Source: a virus | Length of the DNA: 50,328 nt | Virus record (IMG/VR): IMGVR_UViG_3300022888_000001 | Span: 1 to 50,328 of that record | Direction: 5' to 3' (one strand) | In this document: piece after piece, positions 17,923-25,330 of the stretch | Position numbering within the stretch: position 1 is the first letter of the stretch | How the letters are laid out: every line of letters begins with the position of its first letter | Program-made: the position numbers and the translations under genes | The notes under the pieces: generated by a model | What the model was told of the DNA's origin: nothing | The model's input: only the letters and a program-made list of their open reading frames with translations | Databases searched by the model: none

Positions 17923-18232
17923 TGAGATCCCTCAAAATTTGCTCTGCTTTTTTGCCAGCGTCTATCAACGTTTCGGTGTCCTCTTTTGTCAATGGTTTTG
18001 GTTTATTGATGAGCTTATCAAGTTCTGGAATCTTTTTCTGCCTCATAAGGCTGGAAGTCAACCAAGCAAGATGAATACGCTCTTTGCGCCCACGCTCATA
18101 ATAGGATTCTATCACCATTCTCAATTCATGAGGAGTCAATGACCAGATTTGATCAATTCCCAACCCGACTAACAACCCCTCGCGAATTATATCATCCCAA
18201 CCTGTGCCTCCGGATTCACCGGAGGCATCTAA
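17915..18232 (-). CDS. Tail assembly chaperone, second frame (likely -1 frameshift extension)
   Basis: About 104 codons in the -1 frame relative to the preceding gene. Initiation could occur only at a TTG at 18175 (86 residues), yet the frame is open and protein-like upstream of it (GWDDIIREGLL leading into GLGIDQIWSLTPHELR), with no ATG or GTG, back to the stop of the first frame. This is the G/GT arrangement found before tape-measure genes in many siphoviruses, where a fraction of ribosomes slip to make a longer chaperone. The only window open in both frames (18 nt) ends CTC-CCT-TAG, where P-site tRNA-Pro could re-pair on CCC. Confidence 0.65.
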   Translation of the reverse strand, partial: LDASGESGGTGWDDIIREGLLVGLGIDQIWSLTPHELRMVIESYYERGRKERIHLAWLTSSLMRQKKIPELDKLINKPKPLTKEDTETLIDAGKKAEQILRDLNA

Positions 18233-18543
18233 GGGAGTTTGGTATCATCCTTTTTATCGTCGACTTTCGGAGGTTCGTCTGCTCCGAATATTGCTCGAGA
18301 TAATGCAAGCGATACCTGACCGATCATTTCGTTGATCGGAACATCAATGTCATTAACCTCATCCTCGGTGACACCGCATCCAATCGCGACGATTTTCCTT
18401 ATAGACCTGACGCTTCCTGCTTTCTGAAAAACCTGAACATATGACTCAATCTCAAGTTCTTCCTCAAGTTGTGCAAGCTTGTCGAGATCGAACCGCATTT
18501 TCAAATTACCTAACTGAACAACTGCCCGATGTTTAGTTTCCAT
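18229..18543 (-). CDS. Tail assembly chaperone, first frame (gpG-like)
   Basis: 104 residues from the ATG at 18543, which overlaps the tail-tube stop as TAATG; a longer frame to 18582 would only run inside the tail-tube gene. The core (VVQLGNLKMRFDLDKLAQLEEEL) is typical of short chaperones of the GTA-gp10/TAC families, and the C-terminus is charged (VDDKKDDTKLP). It keeps the tape-measure protein soluble and recruits tail-tube subunits (family knowledge). Its stop lies at the probable slip site for the second frame. Confidence 0.75.
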   Translation of the reverse strand: METKHRAVVQLGNLKMRFDLDKLAQLEEELEIESYVQVFQKAGSVRSIRKIVAIGCGVTEDEVNDIDVPINEMIGQVSLALSRAIFGADEPPKVDDKKDDTKLP

Positions 18544-18917
18544 TAAGCCCACTCTGAAGTTTTTTGGAATGTTGCATTCCACGTCACCACATCTTGATCT
18601 GGTGCATTAACGGTGAGACCAGTACACAAAGCTGTGGCCGTGTAGTTTGTACCCACAGCATCAGTCCTGACCAATGTGACCTCTGTGCCGTTTTCCCTTG
18701 CTGATTGTACCGCAAGTTGTGCAGCATCGTCATAAATATATAACGCATCCAGCGTCACCGTTCCAGAGGTACGTCCACCAAGACCGTCCTCATGTCGCGC
18801 ATCTTTCGTTGAAGTGTCAATGAATGCGAGAGCATCATCAACAGACACATCCCGCTGTGATGCAACAGCTACTCCACCGACGGTGATGGTAATTGTCGAT
18901 CCGTTTACTCCTGCCAC
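18543..18917 (-). CDS. Major tail tube protein
   Basis: 124 residues, GTG start with an AGGAG site. ITVGGVAVASQRDVSVDDALAFIDTSTKDA and the closing VTWNATFQKTSEWA strand are typical of the tail-tube fold (major tail protein of TP901-1/GTA type). Position just before the chaperones and tape measure agrees. Confidence 0.8.
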   Translation of the reverse strand: MAGVNGSTITITVGGVAVASQRDVSVDDALAFIDTSTKDARHEDGLGGRTSGTVTLDALYIYDDAAQLAVQSARENGTEVTLVRTDAVGTNYTATALCTGLTVNAPDQDVVTWNATFQKTSEWA

Positions 18918-18925
18918 GATTTCTC

Positions 18926-19282
18926 CTAAACTTTTGTCATCTTAAATGCTGCCATAGTCACTGTTGTGACCGATGAGCATATGATAGTGCACTTTCCACT
19001 GCTATTAAATCTTGCTGGTGGACATTGAAACATCCGCTCCTCACCCGCTGGAATAGCGATGGTAACGTCAGGAAGCAAGATGTCACCAAATCCCTTCATG
19101 AACACGCTCGATTCCGAAGCCTGAATTACAGCGTCTATCGAACCACCACTCCCGTTTTTGATATGAACAAACGTCCGGTCATCATTAGCGAACTGATCAC
19201 CTTCAGTAACCGTTGCAGCCGTGTATGCGGGTTCAACCCCGCTTTCATCGAGATCAAGAACAGTCAATATTGTTGCAGCCAT
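18926..19282 (-). CDS. Structural protein, tail or head-tail region
   Basis: 118 residues of beta-rich, low-charge protein (TILTVLDLDESGVEP at the start, AAFKMTKV at the end). Similar small proteins are found between terminator and tube genes in metagenomic siphoviruses, but I cannot assign a family. Could be a decoration or tail-collar protein. Confidence 0.6.
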   Translation of the reverse strand: MAATILTVLDLDESGVEPAYTAATVTEGDQFANDDRTFVHIKNGSGGSIDAVIQASESSVFMKGFGDILLPDVTIAIPAGEERMFQCPPARFNSSGKCTIICSSVTTVTMAAFKMTKV

Positions 19283-19711
19283 TTAATCTGCCTCCATTCT
19301 AAAACTACATGTTACGATTAATCCATAAACTCCATCCTCGACAGGAGCAGGGAATGGACCCGATGCCTCCGCCACGATGGTTGTGTATCCTGTCACTACT
19401 AAAGAAAATCTGTGTAATAAAGTTCTGACTCGCTCTGCGATCGCTTCAACACCAACCATGCTTCCGGTTCGTAACGTATAACAGCGGATATCCCACGTTA
19501 TTGCGCGCCCTCGAGTCTGCTTAGTATCGTCCGAAGTGTCGGACACCTTTGAAATTATAATATATGGGTAAATTGCATCACCCGGTATCGGTTCAATTGT
19601 AAAAATAGCATGCCCGGCATTCGGGACATCATCACTATAATCAGCAAGCAATGATGTGAGTGTCGCATCATTATTCAACCTGTTGTAAATGCCAGTAGTA
19701 AAAACACTCAT
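19283..19711 (-). CDS. Tail terminator protein (DUF3168-like)
   Basis: 142 residues. GIYNRLNNDATLTSLL, the PYIIISKVSDT strand, ITWDIRCYTLRTGS and VEAIAERVRTLLH are the pattern of the gpU/DUF3168 tail-terminator fold, which caps the tail tube. It follows the gp10-like completion gene with a four-base overlap. Confidence 0.8.
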   Translation of the reverse strand: MSVFTTGIYNRLNNDATLTSLLADYSDDVPNAGHAIFTIEPIPGDAIYPYIIISKVSDTSDDTKQTRGRAITWDIRCYTLRTGSMVGVEAIAERVRTLLHRFSLVVTGYTTIVAEASGPFPAPVEDGVYGLIVTCSFRMEAD

Positions 19712-20118
19712 ATTCGTTTCCCTGTTGCGATGATTCGCAATATTATCTTTCTATCCCCAATCACCACCCGCCTGATATAAGGACGGGGTTCCATTTTTGA
19801 AGTACCAAGCTCTAAATAAAGTCCGTAACCATCAGCAACACCTTTTCGTATTCCGACGAATCCGCTCACTCCGTTTATATTGCGTTTAACCTGATAGCTC
19901 ACATTATTCCGAAGCAGTCCTGCAATAACCTTTGGAGGCTGACCCGGTCTGGATGGTGACAGTCCTCTCATTTTCTGACCACTACGTTTTGTAGGTTGGG
20001 AACGGCTGATCAGATCCACAATTTCCCCTTGTGCATGTGCTGTGGCTCTGATCATATTCCGCTCGAGTAACCTATTTACTGCTTTCATGAGATTTTTTTG
20101 GTTAGACTCATAACTCAT
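19708..20118 (-). CDS. HK97 gp10-like head-tail completion protein
   Basis: 136 residues with a basic N-terminal helical part, SRPGQPPKVIAGLLRNNVSYQV and YGLYLELGTSKMEPRPYIRRVV; the last motif (Y..YLELGTSKM.PRP) is diagnostic for the HK97 gp10/tail-completion family. ATGA-type coupling on both sides. Confidence 0.87.
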   Translation of the reverse strand: MSYESNQKNLMKAVNRLLERNMIRATAHAQGEIVDLISRSQPTKRSGQKMRGLSPSRPGQPPKVIAGLLRNNVSYQVKRNINGVSGFVGIRKGVADGYGLYLELGTSKMEPRPYIRRVVIGDRKIILRIIATGKRI

Positions 20119-20453
20119 GGCTCGAGTTGCTCATTGTTACAATCGACTTCGAAGTGATGATTGATCCCGCCCGGTTCTCTCACTCCGACAACATAAACGG
20201 TCAACGCTGTTGGCGCGGATGAAACTAGCTGATCACCGAATTGAACATCTGTTCCGGGATCAAAATATGCTACGTGAGTAATTTGAGCTTGTTCTCTACC
20301 AGCGACAACTCGCTCTCCGGATTTTGCTGGCCTGATCCGACCCTGCACTGTCGATGATGTGGCCCATGCAAAAGTAAAACCGCCCTGACCATCTTTAGTC
20401 CGGGATTTTCGCTTGATCGTTACGGTACGATTCATTAATCCAGCAGGGATCAT
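20115..20453 (-). CDS. Head closure / head-tail joining protein
   Basis: 112 residues. MNRTVTIKRKSRTKDGQGGFTFAWATSSTVQGRIRPAK (as the usual N-terminal strands) and VYVVGVREPG near the end fit the SPP1 gp16/HK97 gp7-type head-closure family (Phage_H_T_join). Sits between the connector and the gp10-like gene. Confidence 0.85.
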   Translation of the reverse strand: MIPAGLMNRTVTIKRKSRTKDGQGGFTFAWATSSTVQGRIRPAKSGERVVAGREQAQITHVAYFDPGTDVQFGDQLVSSAPTALTVYVVGVREPGGINHHFEVDCNNEQLEP

Positions 20454-21379
20454 ATCGCAATCACCCGGTATTTGCTCAGCAATGATATTGCAGCAGGAGT
20501 CAACGCTTCATCCGCTGCCGATACCGACTTCCCTCGAGTATAGGAGTAATCCCCTATTTTCTCTGCCTGTAACGACTGATCGCGATGAAGGTATAAATCC
20601 GCGACTGATTGAATCGCTGCCAGTTTAACGTCAGCGGGTGCAGTATTAGTGCCACCGTTATAAGTTACTTTGAATCGACGCTTCCCGGGAGACCAGCACA
20701 TCCGATCAAGAAGTGGTGTCTGTAATGTTGTCGCGTCCCACGTAGGATAGATCAATCCTGTTGCTGGTTCAAATGTGAAGTCAAGTTTTTTCACAGATAC
20801 GAGATCGACATTAGCAGTCAGCGATGTTAGCGCATCGAATGAGAAATCCTTGTTTCCGAGGCATCTTCCGGTTTCTGTAAATTCACCATCCGCTTGTCGC
20901 GTAGTCAGTGCCGTTGTTCCGAGCTTTGCTGTTATTGTTCCACCAGAGTATCCGGAAATAGTATAAACGACCTTGAAAATGCTTCCGAGTGTCAGTATTC
21001 CCGATTGAGTCAGGCTTGCAGTTGATGTTGTCGCGACCGCTACACCTCCAGCGATTGACCATCCCGCGCCCTTTGTCCAATCAGAATCAGAAGCAAAGCC
21101 ACCGTTTGCGACCAGCTCATCACCTACCAGATCCTCTCCCTCGGAAAACAGATCTAATATTTCGAACACATCACTAATAGGGATGGTCTTTGCTATTAGA
21201 TACTCGCGACCGCCATCAAGATAATCAATCACCTCTCCAAGGGTCCACGTTCGACCGCAATAAGTCTCGATCGCTCCTGTGACGTACCCAATGAGCGCAG
21301 CAATTAGAGCATCGTATGTGCTGACCGAGATACCAAGATAAACCTTCACCTCGGCAGTAGTGACCAGATCATCAGCCAT
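20450..21379 (-). CDS. Head-tail connector (gp6-like) with an inserted beta domain
   Basis: 309 residues, far longer than ordinary gp6-like connectors (~100-200). The connector helices are split: ~1-80 (TTAEVKVYLGISVSTYDALIAALIGYVTGAIETYCGR) and ~235-309 (DVKLAAIQSVADLYLHRDQ, EKIGDYSY). Between them, ~86-203, lies a domain beginning ELVANGGFASDSDWTKG with GWSIAGGVAVA and repeated strands, which resembles the carbohydrate-binding beta-sandwich modules (CBM4/9-like). The insert would project from the portal ring. Confidence 0.75.
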   Translation of the reverse strand: MADDLVTTAEVKVYLGISVSTYDALIAALIGYVTGAIETYCGRTWTLGEVIDYLDGGREYLIAKTIPISDVFEILDLFSEGEDLVGDELVANGGFASDSDWTKGAGWSIAGGVAVATTSTASLTQSGILTLGSIFKVVYTISGYSGGTITAKLGTTALTTRQADGEFTETGRCLGNKDFSFDALTSLTANVDLVSVKKLDFTFEPATGLIYPTWDATTLQTPLLDRMCWSPGKRRFKVTYNGGTNTAPADVKLAAIQSVADLYLHRDQSLQAEKIGDYSYTRGKSVSAADEALTPAAISLLSKYRVIAI

Positions 21380-21737
21380 TGTTGATTAGCCGTTTCGGTT
21401 TGAGATCTTCATCATCATCTGTCTTTGGAGGATCATCCTTTGGTTTCTCGGGCGTAGCGGTAACGAGGTGAACCTTTGCAGCCTCTTTTTTCGCTTTAGC
21501 AGCCTCTTTTTTCGCTTTAGCAGCATCGTTTTTCTTGTCGGCAGCCTTCTTCTCCGGAGGAACGACCATTTTGTTCTCAGAGGGTCTAATCATCAACTCC
21601 TCAGCCACACCAAGCCTGAGGAACCGATCAGCTACAATTTTCGGCATCTCTGACCCGGAATATACTCTTCCTGACTGATATAACCCGGAAGCCGTTGTAT
21701 AAGTACACAACATTTTGATCTTTCTGTCTTGTCCCAT
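21372..21737 (-). CDS. Small head-region protein with Lys/Ala repeats
   Basis: 121 residues. N-terminal ~55 residues (TASGLYQSGRVYSGSEMPKIVADRFLRLGVAEEL) are a short conserved beta-alpha domain common next to capsid genes. It is followed by a low-complexity tail with AAKAKKE repeats coded by an exact 21-bp tandem duplication. Function unknown. Confidence 0.65.
   Translation of the reverse strand: MGQDRKIKMLCTYTTASGLYQSGRVYSGSEMPKIVADRFLRLGVAEELMIRPSENKMVVPPEKKAADKKNDAAKAKKEAAKAKKEAAKVHLVTATPEKPKDDPPKTDDDEDLKPKRLINNG
21480..21521. repeat. 21-bp tandem duplication
   Basis: Two exact copies of a 21-bp unit (21480-21500 and 21501-21521) plus a degenerate third copy code for the AAKAKKE repeats of the head-region protein. 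In-frame, so it changes only tail length. Confidence 0.9.
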
Positions 21738-21753
21738 AATTACCTCAAGTTGA

Positions 21754-21790
21754 GATTTGCAGGAGGAGATTTAATCCACTCCTGCAAATC
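21754..21790 (-). promoter_or_regulatory. Repeated intergenic hairpin (copy 1)
   Basis: A 12-bp perfect stem, GATTTGCAGGAG with CTCCTGCAAATC, loop of 13 bases. It lies between the decoration-like gene and the next ATG, with CCTCAAGT beside it. A nearly identical hairpin with the same loop length is at 22865-22903. There is no T-run on the transcribed strand, so a processing site or partial attenuator is more likely than a terminator. Confidence 0.6.
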
Positions 21791-21834
21791 CTTTTATTAT
21801 TAGCGAAATTCCCGTTGCACTAATAAATCTCGTC

Positions 21835-22308
21835 TTAGGTTCCGATCACGCCAGACCCACCAGCGTTCGTCAGATTGGTATTGTAAGAAACAACGCCAAT
21901 CGCAGCAGTTGCGTCATCAGCCGACACAACCTCTGTCAGAACGATCTTTGAGTACCGCTTATTCCCTACATAAGCTACGGTATAAACCTCACCCGCGTCT
22001 CCGGCATCGTCAAGATTTTTCATGATCCCGGAAGCGATTGCTTCAGGAGTCGTGATTGTGTTTCCAACCTTGAAAATCACTTGACTCACATCAGTGACAG
22101 CAGCAAATGTTGAATCATCATCCGAGTCGTGCAGAATGATTTGAAAATGATCCGATGCATCTGGATTCGCAAGCACACCAACAGCCACCGAGTGAACAGT
22201 TGCCTCGGCACCCTTCTTGTCCATTGATACGGGAGCCCCACTCGCAGACAGAACAATGGGCGCAAGGGATATCTGGATTTTTTGATTGTTCAATGGGTCG
22301 TTGAACAT
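21835..22308 (-). CDS. Structural protein, probable head decoration or accessory
   Basis: 157 residues, beta-rich, no signal peptide (IVLSASGAPVSMDKKGAEATVHSVAVGVL; SKIVLTEVV). Shares the general 'VxxGVLANPD...HDSDDDSTF' design with the neighbouring 159-residue protein, so the two may be diverged copies. Located just after the capsid gene, where decoration proteins are common. Confidence 0.6.
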   Translation of the reverse strand: MFNDPLNNQKIQISLAPIVLSASGAPVSMDKKGAEATVHSVAVGVLANPDASDHFQIILHDSDDDSTFAAVTDVSQVIFKVGNTITTPEAIASGIMKNLDDAGDAGEVYTVAYVGNKRYSKIVLTEVVSADDATAAIGVVSYNTNLTNAGGSGVIGT

Positions 22309-22368
22309 AATTATTGTCCTCTTTTAATGTAAAGTAAAATTTGTTTCACACATCACTGAAGAATGTTT

Positions 22369-22848
22369 TTAATATCCGTCAGCGTTTGACCGCATCGGAT
22401 GGAGTTTTATCCCCGTTATTGATACAGGAGTACCATTTGCATGATTTCCGGTTCGATCCATCCTGATATTAATGTAACGCTTTGCGTTTGGATGATTCGC
22501 TTTGTATTCGACAGTGAACACCGCTGAATCTTCCGCAGGTGCATTAATTAGCGCGATCACTCCAGTTGCCTCAGTGACAAAATCATTCACGACTAAGTCG
22601 TTTGAGTCAACCGCAGCTCCGGCAGTATCAGTGTCCGAATGCTCAAGGACTAATGTTATTGCAAGACCAGCAGCCAGCGTATCACCAGAGTTTCCAACTT
22701 CTATGACAAAAAGTCCACCAGCCCATCCATCGAGATCAAGAGTTGACGAATCAGTTGAGTCACCATTACCTGCATAAACGGCAGGAATGAGCGATTGCTC
22801 GACACGTCCACCGGGCGCGACGGTTTTTGTTAATCTTCGTAAGCCCAT
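22369..22848 (-). CDS. Structural protein downstream of the capsid gene
   Basis: 159 residues from the ATG at 22848 (TTGAGGT site); a TTG four codons earlier is less likely. LFVIEVGNSGDTLAAGLAITLVLEHSDTD and AVFTVEYKANHPNAKRYINIRMDRTGN suggest a beta-sandwich head protein. Similar in style to the next gene. Confidence 0.62.
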   Translation of the reverse strand: MGLRRLTKTVAPGGRVEQSLIPAVYAGNGDSTDSSTLDLDGWAGGLFVIEVGNSGDTLAAGLAITLVLEHSDTDTAGAAVDSNDLVVNDFVTEATGVIALINAPAEDSAVFTVEYKANHPNAKRYINIRMDRTGNHANGTPVSITGIKLHPMRSNADGY

Positions 22849-22864
22849 AAAATACCTCAAGTTT

Positions 22865-22903
22865 CAATTTGCAGGAGAAGGATCGACCCGCTCCTGCAAA
22901 TTG
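22865..22903 (-). promoter_or_regulatory. Repeated intergenic hairpin (copy 2)
   Basis: A 13-bp perfect stem CAATTTGCAGGAG with CTCCTGCAAATTG, 13-base loop, in the gap after the capsid gene. Same sequence core and loop length as the hairpin at 21754-21790, and the same CCTCAAGT flank next to the following start codon. Confidence 0.6.
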
Positions 22904-22929
22904 GTTCTAGATCAAATCGAACAATATTT

Positions 22930-24189
22930 CTATGTACGATTGAGTCTCACGAATCCATTTACGTCAGTCACGCCAGCATCCATCCGCTTGGTGAACTTCA
23001 GCCCAACCATTTCATTGAGTATATATAGCTCAATCAATTTCTGGACAGAGATTCCGCCATGATCAACGATGGCATACTTGCGAAGATCACCGAAGAACAA
23101 CAGCGGATCGCCATCTTGAGAGGCAGCAGTCATAAATTCGGTTTCTTCGACAACGTAGCCCTGAAGCTCTGCGGGTTTGCCCGTTGCGAAATTGGGGTTC
23201 CACATGAATTCACCAGTATTCGCGCCATCATCATTGGATCGCATCAGCATGATTTTCAGCAATTGCGCCCTCGGTATTCCCCACCGAACGGTTGCTTTGT
23301 TTCTGCGATATGCAGCTGTGAGTTGCATAGGAACCTTAACAATGTCTTCAGGAACCATATCGCCTGATCCGGATGTTAAGATATCAAGCGCGGTGATTCC
23401 AGTTGCATTCAAAATGCCAGTAGGTTCTCCTGCCCCGGTACCCTCAATGAATAATGGTTCTTCAATCTCAGCAATTTGCTCAATAACCATCTCGCGCAAC
23501 TTGGCCTCGACATCGAAGAATGAATCCTCAAGAAGCTCCTGTGTAATCTGGAGAATCGTAGATCTTTTATGCGGGGTAAATGTCTTTTGACCCGCGGTAT
23601 CCGCTGACTGAACAGCAATCGTCCCTTTCTCCGCGACGGCAGGAAGAGTATAGGTGCGATCCCATACTGGAAGCTTCAATTGTGCTGATCCGATTGTATA
23701 CAGATCCGCAAGTTGTCGAATCCATACACGATCACGCAATTTGGTGATGATGCTGGTTGAAAACTCAGGATGAACAAAATAACCACCAGCCGGATCAGTC
23801 AACCGGGACATGGTTTTGTACTCTTCCGCTGTTGCTGACTGCCTGAATGCGTCTGCATTCGGTGCGCGGAAATACTTCTCGAGAGCTTTCTTCGCGAGTT
23901 TTAATTCACCCTCAAGCATCTCACCGTTGTATTTCGTTTCTGAAGGATCAGCGATGAATTCGCGAACTGGTTCATCCATGAATTTATCGGTAAGATCTTG
24001 CCCTGCTTTCGCATCGATCAGTTTCTTGACGCTATCGCCAATTTGCACCGATTCTGCAAGATATCCATCAGCCTTTGCTCGATCTTCGACAGTGATGGTG
24101 CCCCCTTCCCCGAGTGCGTCCCGTCCCTTCTCGAACAATGTTCTCTGCTTTAATTGCAGATCTTCAATCATTTTCTGGAACTTGTCCAT
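22930..24189 (-). CDS. Major capsid protein, HK97 fold
   Basis: 419 residues. Helical N-terminal delta/scaffold-like domain (~1-115), then the HK97 capsid core: GGYFVHPEFSTSIITKLRDRVWIRQLADL, LKLPVWDRTY, KRSTILQITQELLEDSFFDVEAKL and FIEGTGAGEPTGILN are highly typical, as is the FGDLRKYAIVDHGGISVQ C-terminal region. The upstream protease would remove the N-terminal segment. The start overlaps the protease stop (TAATG). Confidence 0.95.
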   Translation of the reverse strand: MDKFQKMIEDLQLKQRTLFEKGRDALGEGGTITVEDRAKADGYLAESVQIGDSVKKLIDAKAGQDLTDKFMDEPVREFIADPSETKYNGEMLEGELKLAKKALEKYFRAPNADAFRQSATAEEYKTMSRLTDPAGGYFVHPEFSTSIITKLRDRVWIRQLADLYTIGSAQLKLPVWDRTYTLPAVAEKGTIAVQSADTAGQKTFTPHKRSTILQITQELLEDSFFDVEAKLREMVIEQIAEIEEPLFIEGTGAGEPTGILNATGITALDILTSGSGDMVPEDIVKVPMQLTAAYRRNKATVRWGIPRAQLLKIMLMRSNDDGANTGEFMWNPNFATGKPAELQGYVVEETEFMTAASQDGDPLLFFGDLRKYAIVDHGGISVQKLIELYILNEMVGLKFTKRMDAGVTDVNGFVRLNRT

Positions 24190-25316
24190 TAGTTAATCAC
24201 TCCTAAATGATTTTCAGCCAGACTTAAACTGGCTCTGGTCAATAATCTGTTTGTGTTTTCAACAGATTCATCGATTTGATTATCATCATTAGTGAGTGAA
24301 TCGTGATGATCCGGCTCGGCTCCGTCAGATAATGCTTTTATGATTTCCGATTTATGCTCGGGATCTGATTCAATCAACCCCTTACACGCATCGATAATTT
24401 TCTTTTGGTCCGGTGATACGGTTTTCCCGATCTCAACGATCAGATCGTATCCTTTCATGTCCCACGATGGAGTAAACCAATCACCCATCTTTCCTGAATA
24501 AAAATCAATCTTTTCCTTAACAGCCATCTCATGCTTGATTGAAAGCTCAGGTCTGTTCTCGTGATATGCTGAGATATCAGTGGCCACCGCCTTGATCGCT
24601 TCCGGGATAATCATCAGCTTTCCATCAACAACATCTGCGATCTGGAATTTATGTGCCACGAAATTCAGAGGATCATTTGAGTCGTACAGGATGAATGCTT
24701 TGCGATAATTTGCGTTCGGCTTTTCATCAGCACCAGCCCACTCGCGGACACGTCCCTCTGCACTAATAGGGTCCCATGAAGTTTTGACATCCGCGATCGG
24801 TAGCTCGAAAAAGGGAACAGCCGATTTTATTGCAGTAATCTCAGCATCCTCATTGGCAGCGAATACAACAGGCGAGATCTCATATAGCTTCACCTCATCA
24901 AGGTATCTGTAATTAGGGTTTTCATTCTTTTTCAGATCACCGTAATGCTCTTTGATGGTGGTGTATCCGATCGACAACTCAGCGACATGTCCTTCCATTA
25001 TCTTTTGTCGCACATCCTGAGCAGACTGAACCTCTGAGAATAATCCCTCAAAATACAATCCTTTTTCGTCTTCTTCCGCAAATGTAATCGATCCCAACAG
25101 TCGAGAGATGTTCCACCCGTGCGAATCCATCAACTTGACTTTCCCTTTATTCACACGCTCGCGGATAGTTTTCTTAAACGCGCCCTTCTTCACGACATCA
25201 CCATACGAATCAACATTATCAAATGCTGATCCATGACCAGCGATCATGTTTTCTCCAAGCTCTCCGCTTCGACCCTTAGCTTTGATCTCGAATGGAAAAA
25301 ATATTCGTTCCGACAT
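24189..25316 (-). CDS. Prohead protease with C-terminal scaffold-like domains
   Basis: 375 residues. Residues ~1-165 are the HK97 prohead protease (S78) with GHGSAFDNVDSYGDVV, catalytic H66 (MDSHG) and S115 (ELSIGY). Residues ~175-270 (WDPISAEGRVREWA...AFILYDSND...IPEAIKAVATDIS) form the small domain often fused to such proteases. An acidic helical tail follows and could act as scaffold. It should cleave itself and the capsid delta domain during maturation. Confidence 0.9.
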   Translation of the reverse strand: MSERIFFPFEIKAKGRSGELGENMIAGHGSAFDNVDSYGDVVKKGAFKKTIRERVNKGKVKLMDSHGWNISRLLGSITFAEEDEKGLYFEGLFSEVQSAQDVRQKIMEGHVAELSIGYTTIKEHYGDLKKNENPNYRYLDEVKLYEISPVVFAANEDAEITAIKSAVPFFELPIADVKTSWDPISAEGRVREWAGADEKPNANYRKAFILYDSNDPLNFVAHKFQIADVVDGKLMIIPEAIKAVATDISAYHENRPELSIKHEMAVKEKIDFYSGKMGDWFTPSWDMKGYDLIVEIGKTVSPDQKKIIDACKGLIESDPEHKSEIIKALSDGAEPDHHDSLTNDDNQIDESVENTNRLLTRASLSLAENHLGVIN

Positions 25317-25330
25317 GAGAATTTCCTCTC

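Noticed and set aside
21480-21521. Mobile element remnant
   Set aside because: An in-frame duplication of a Lys/Ala-coding unit explains it; no flanking repeats or transposase.
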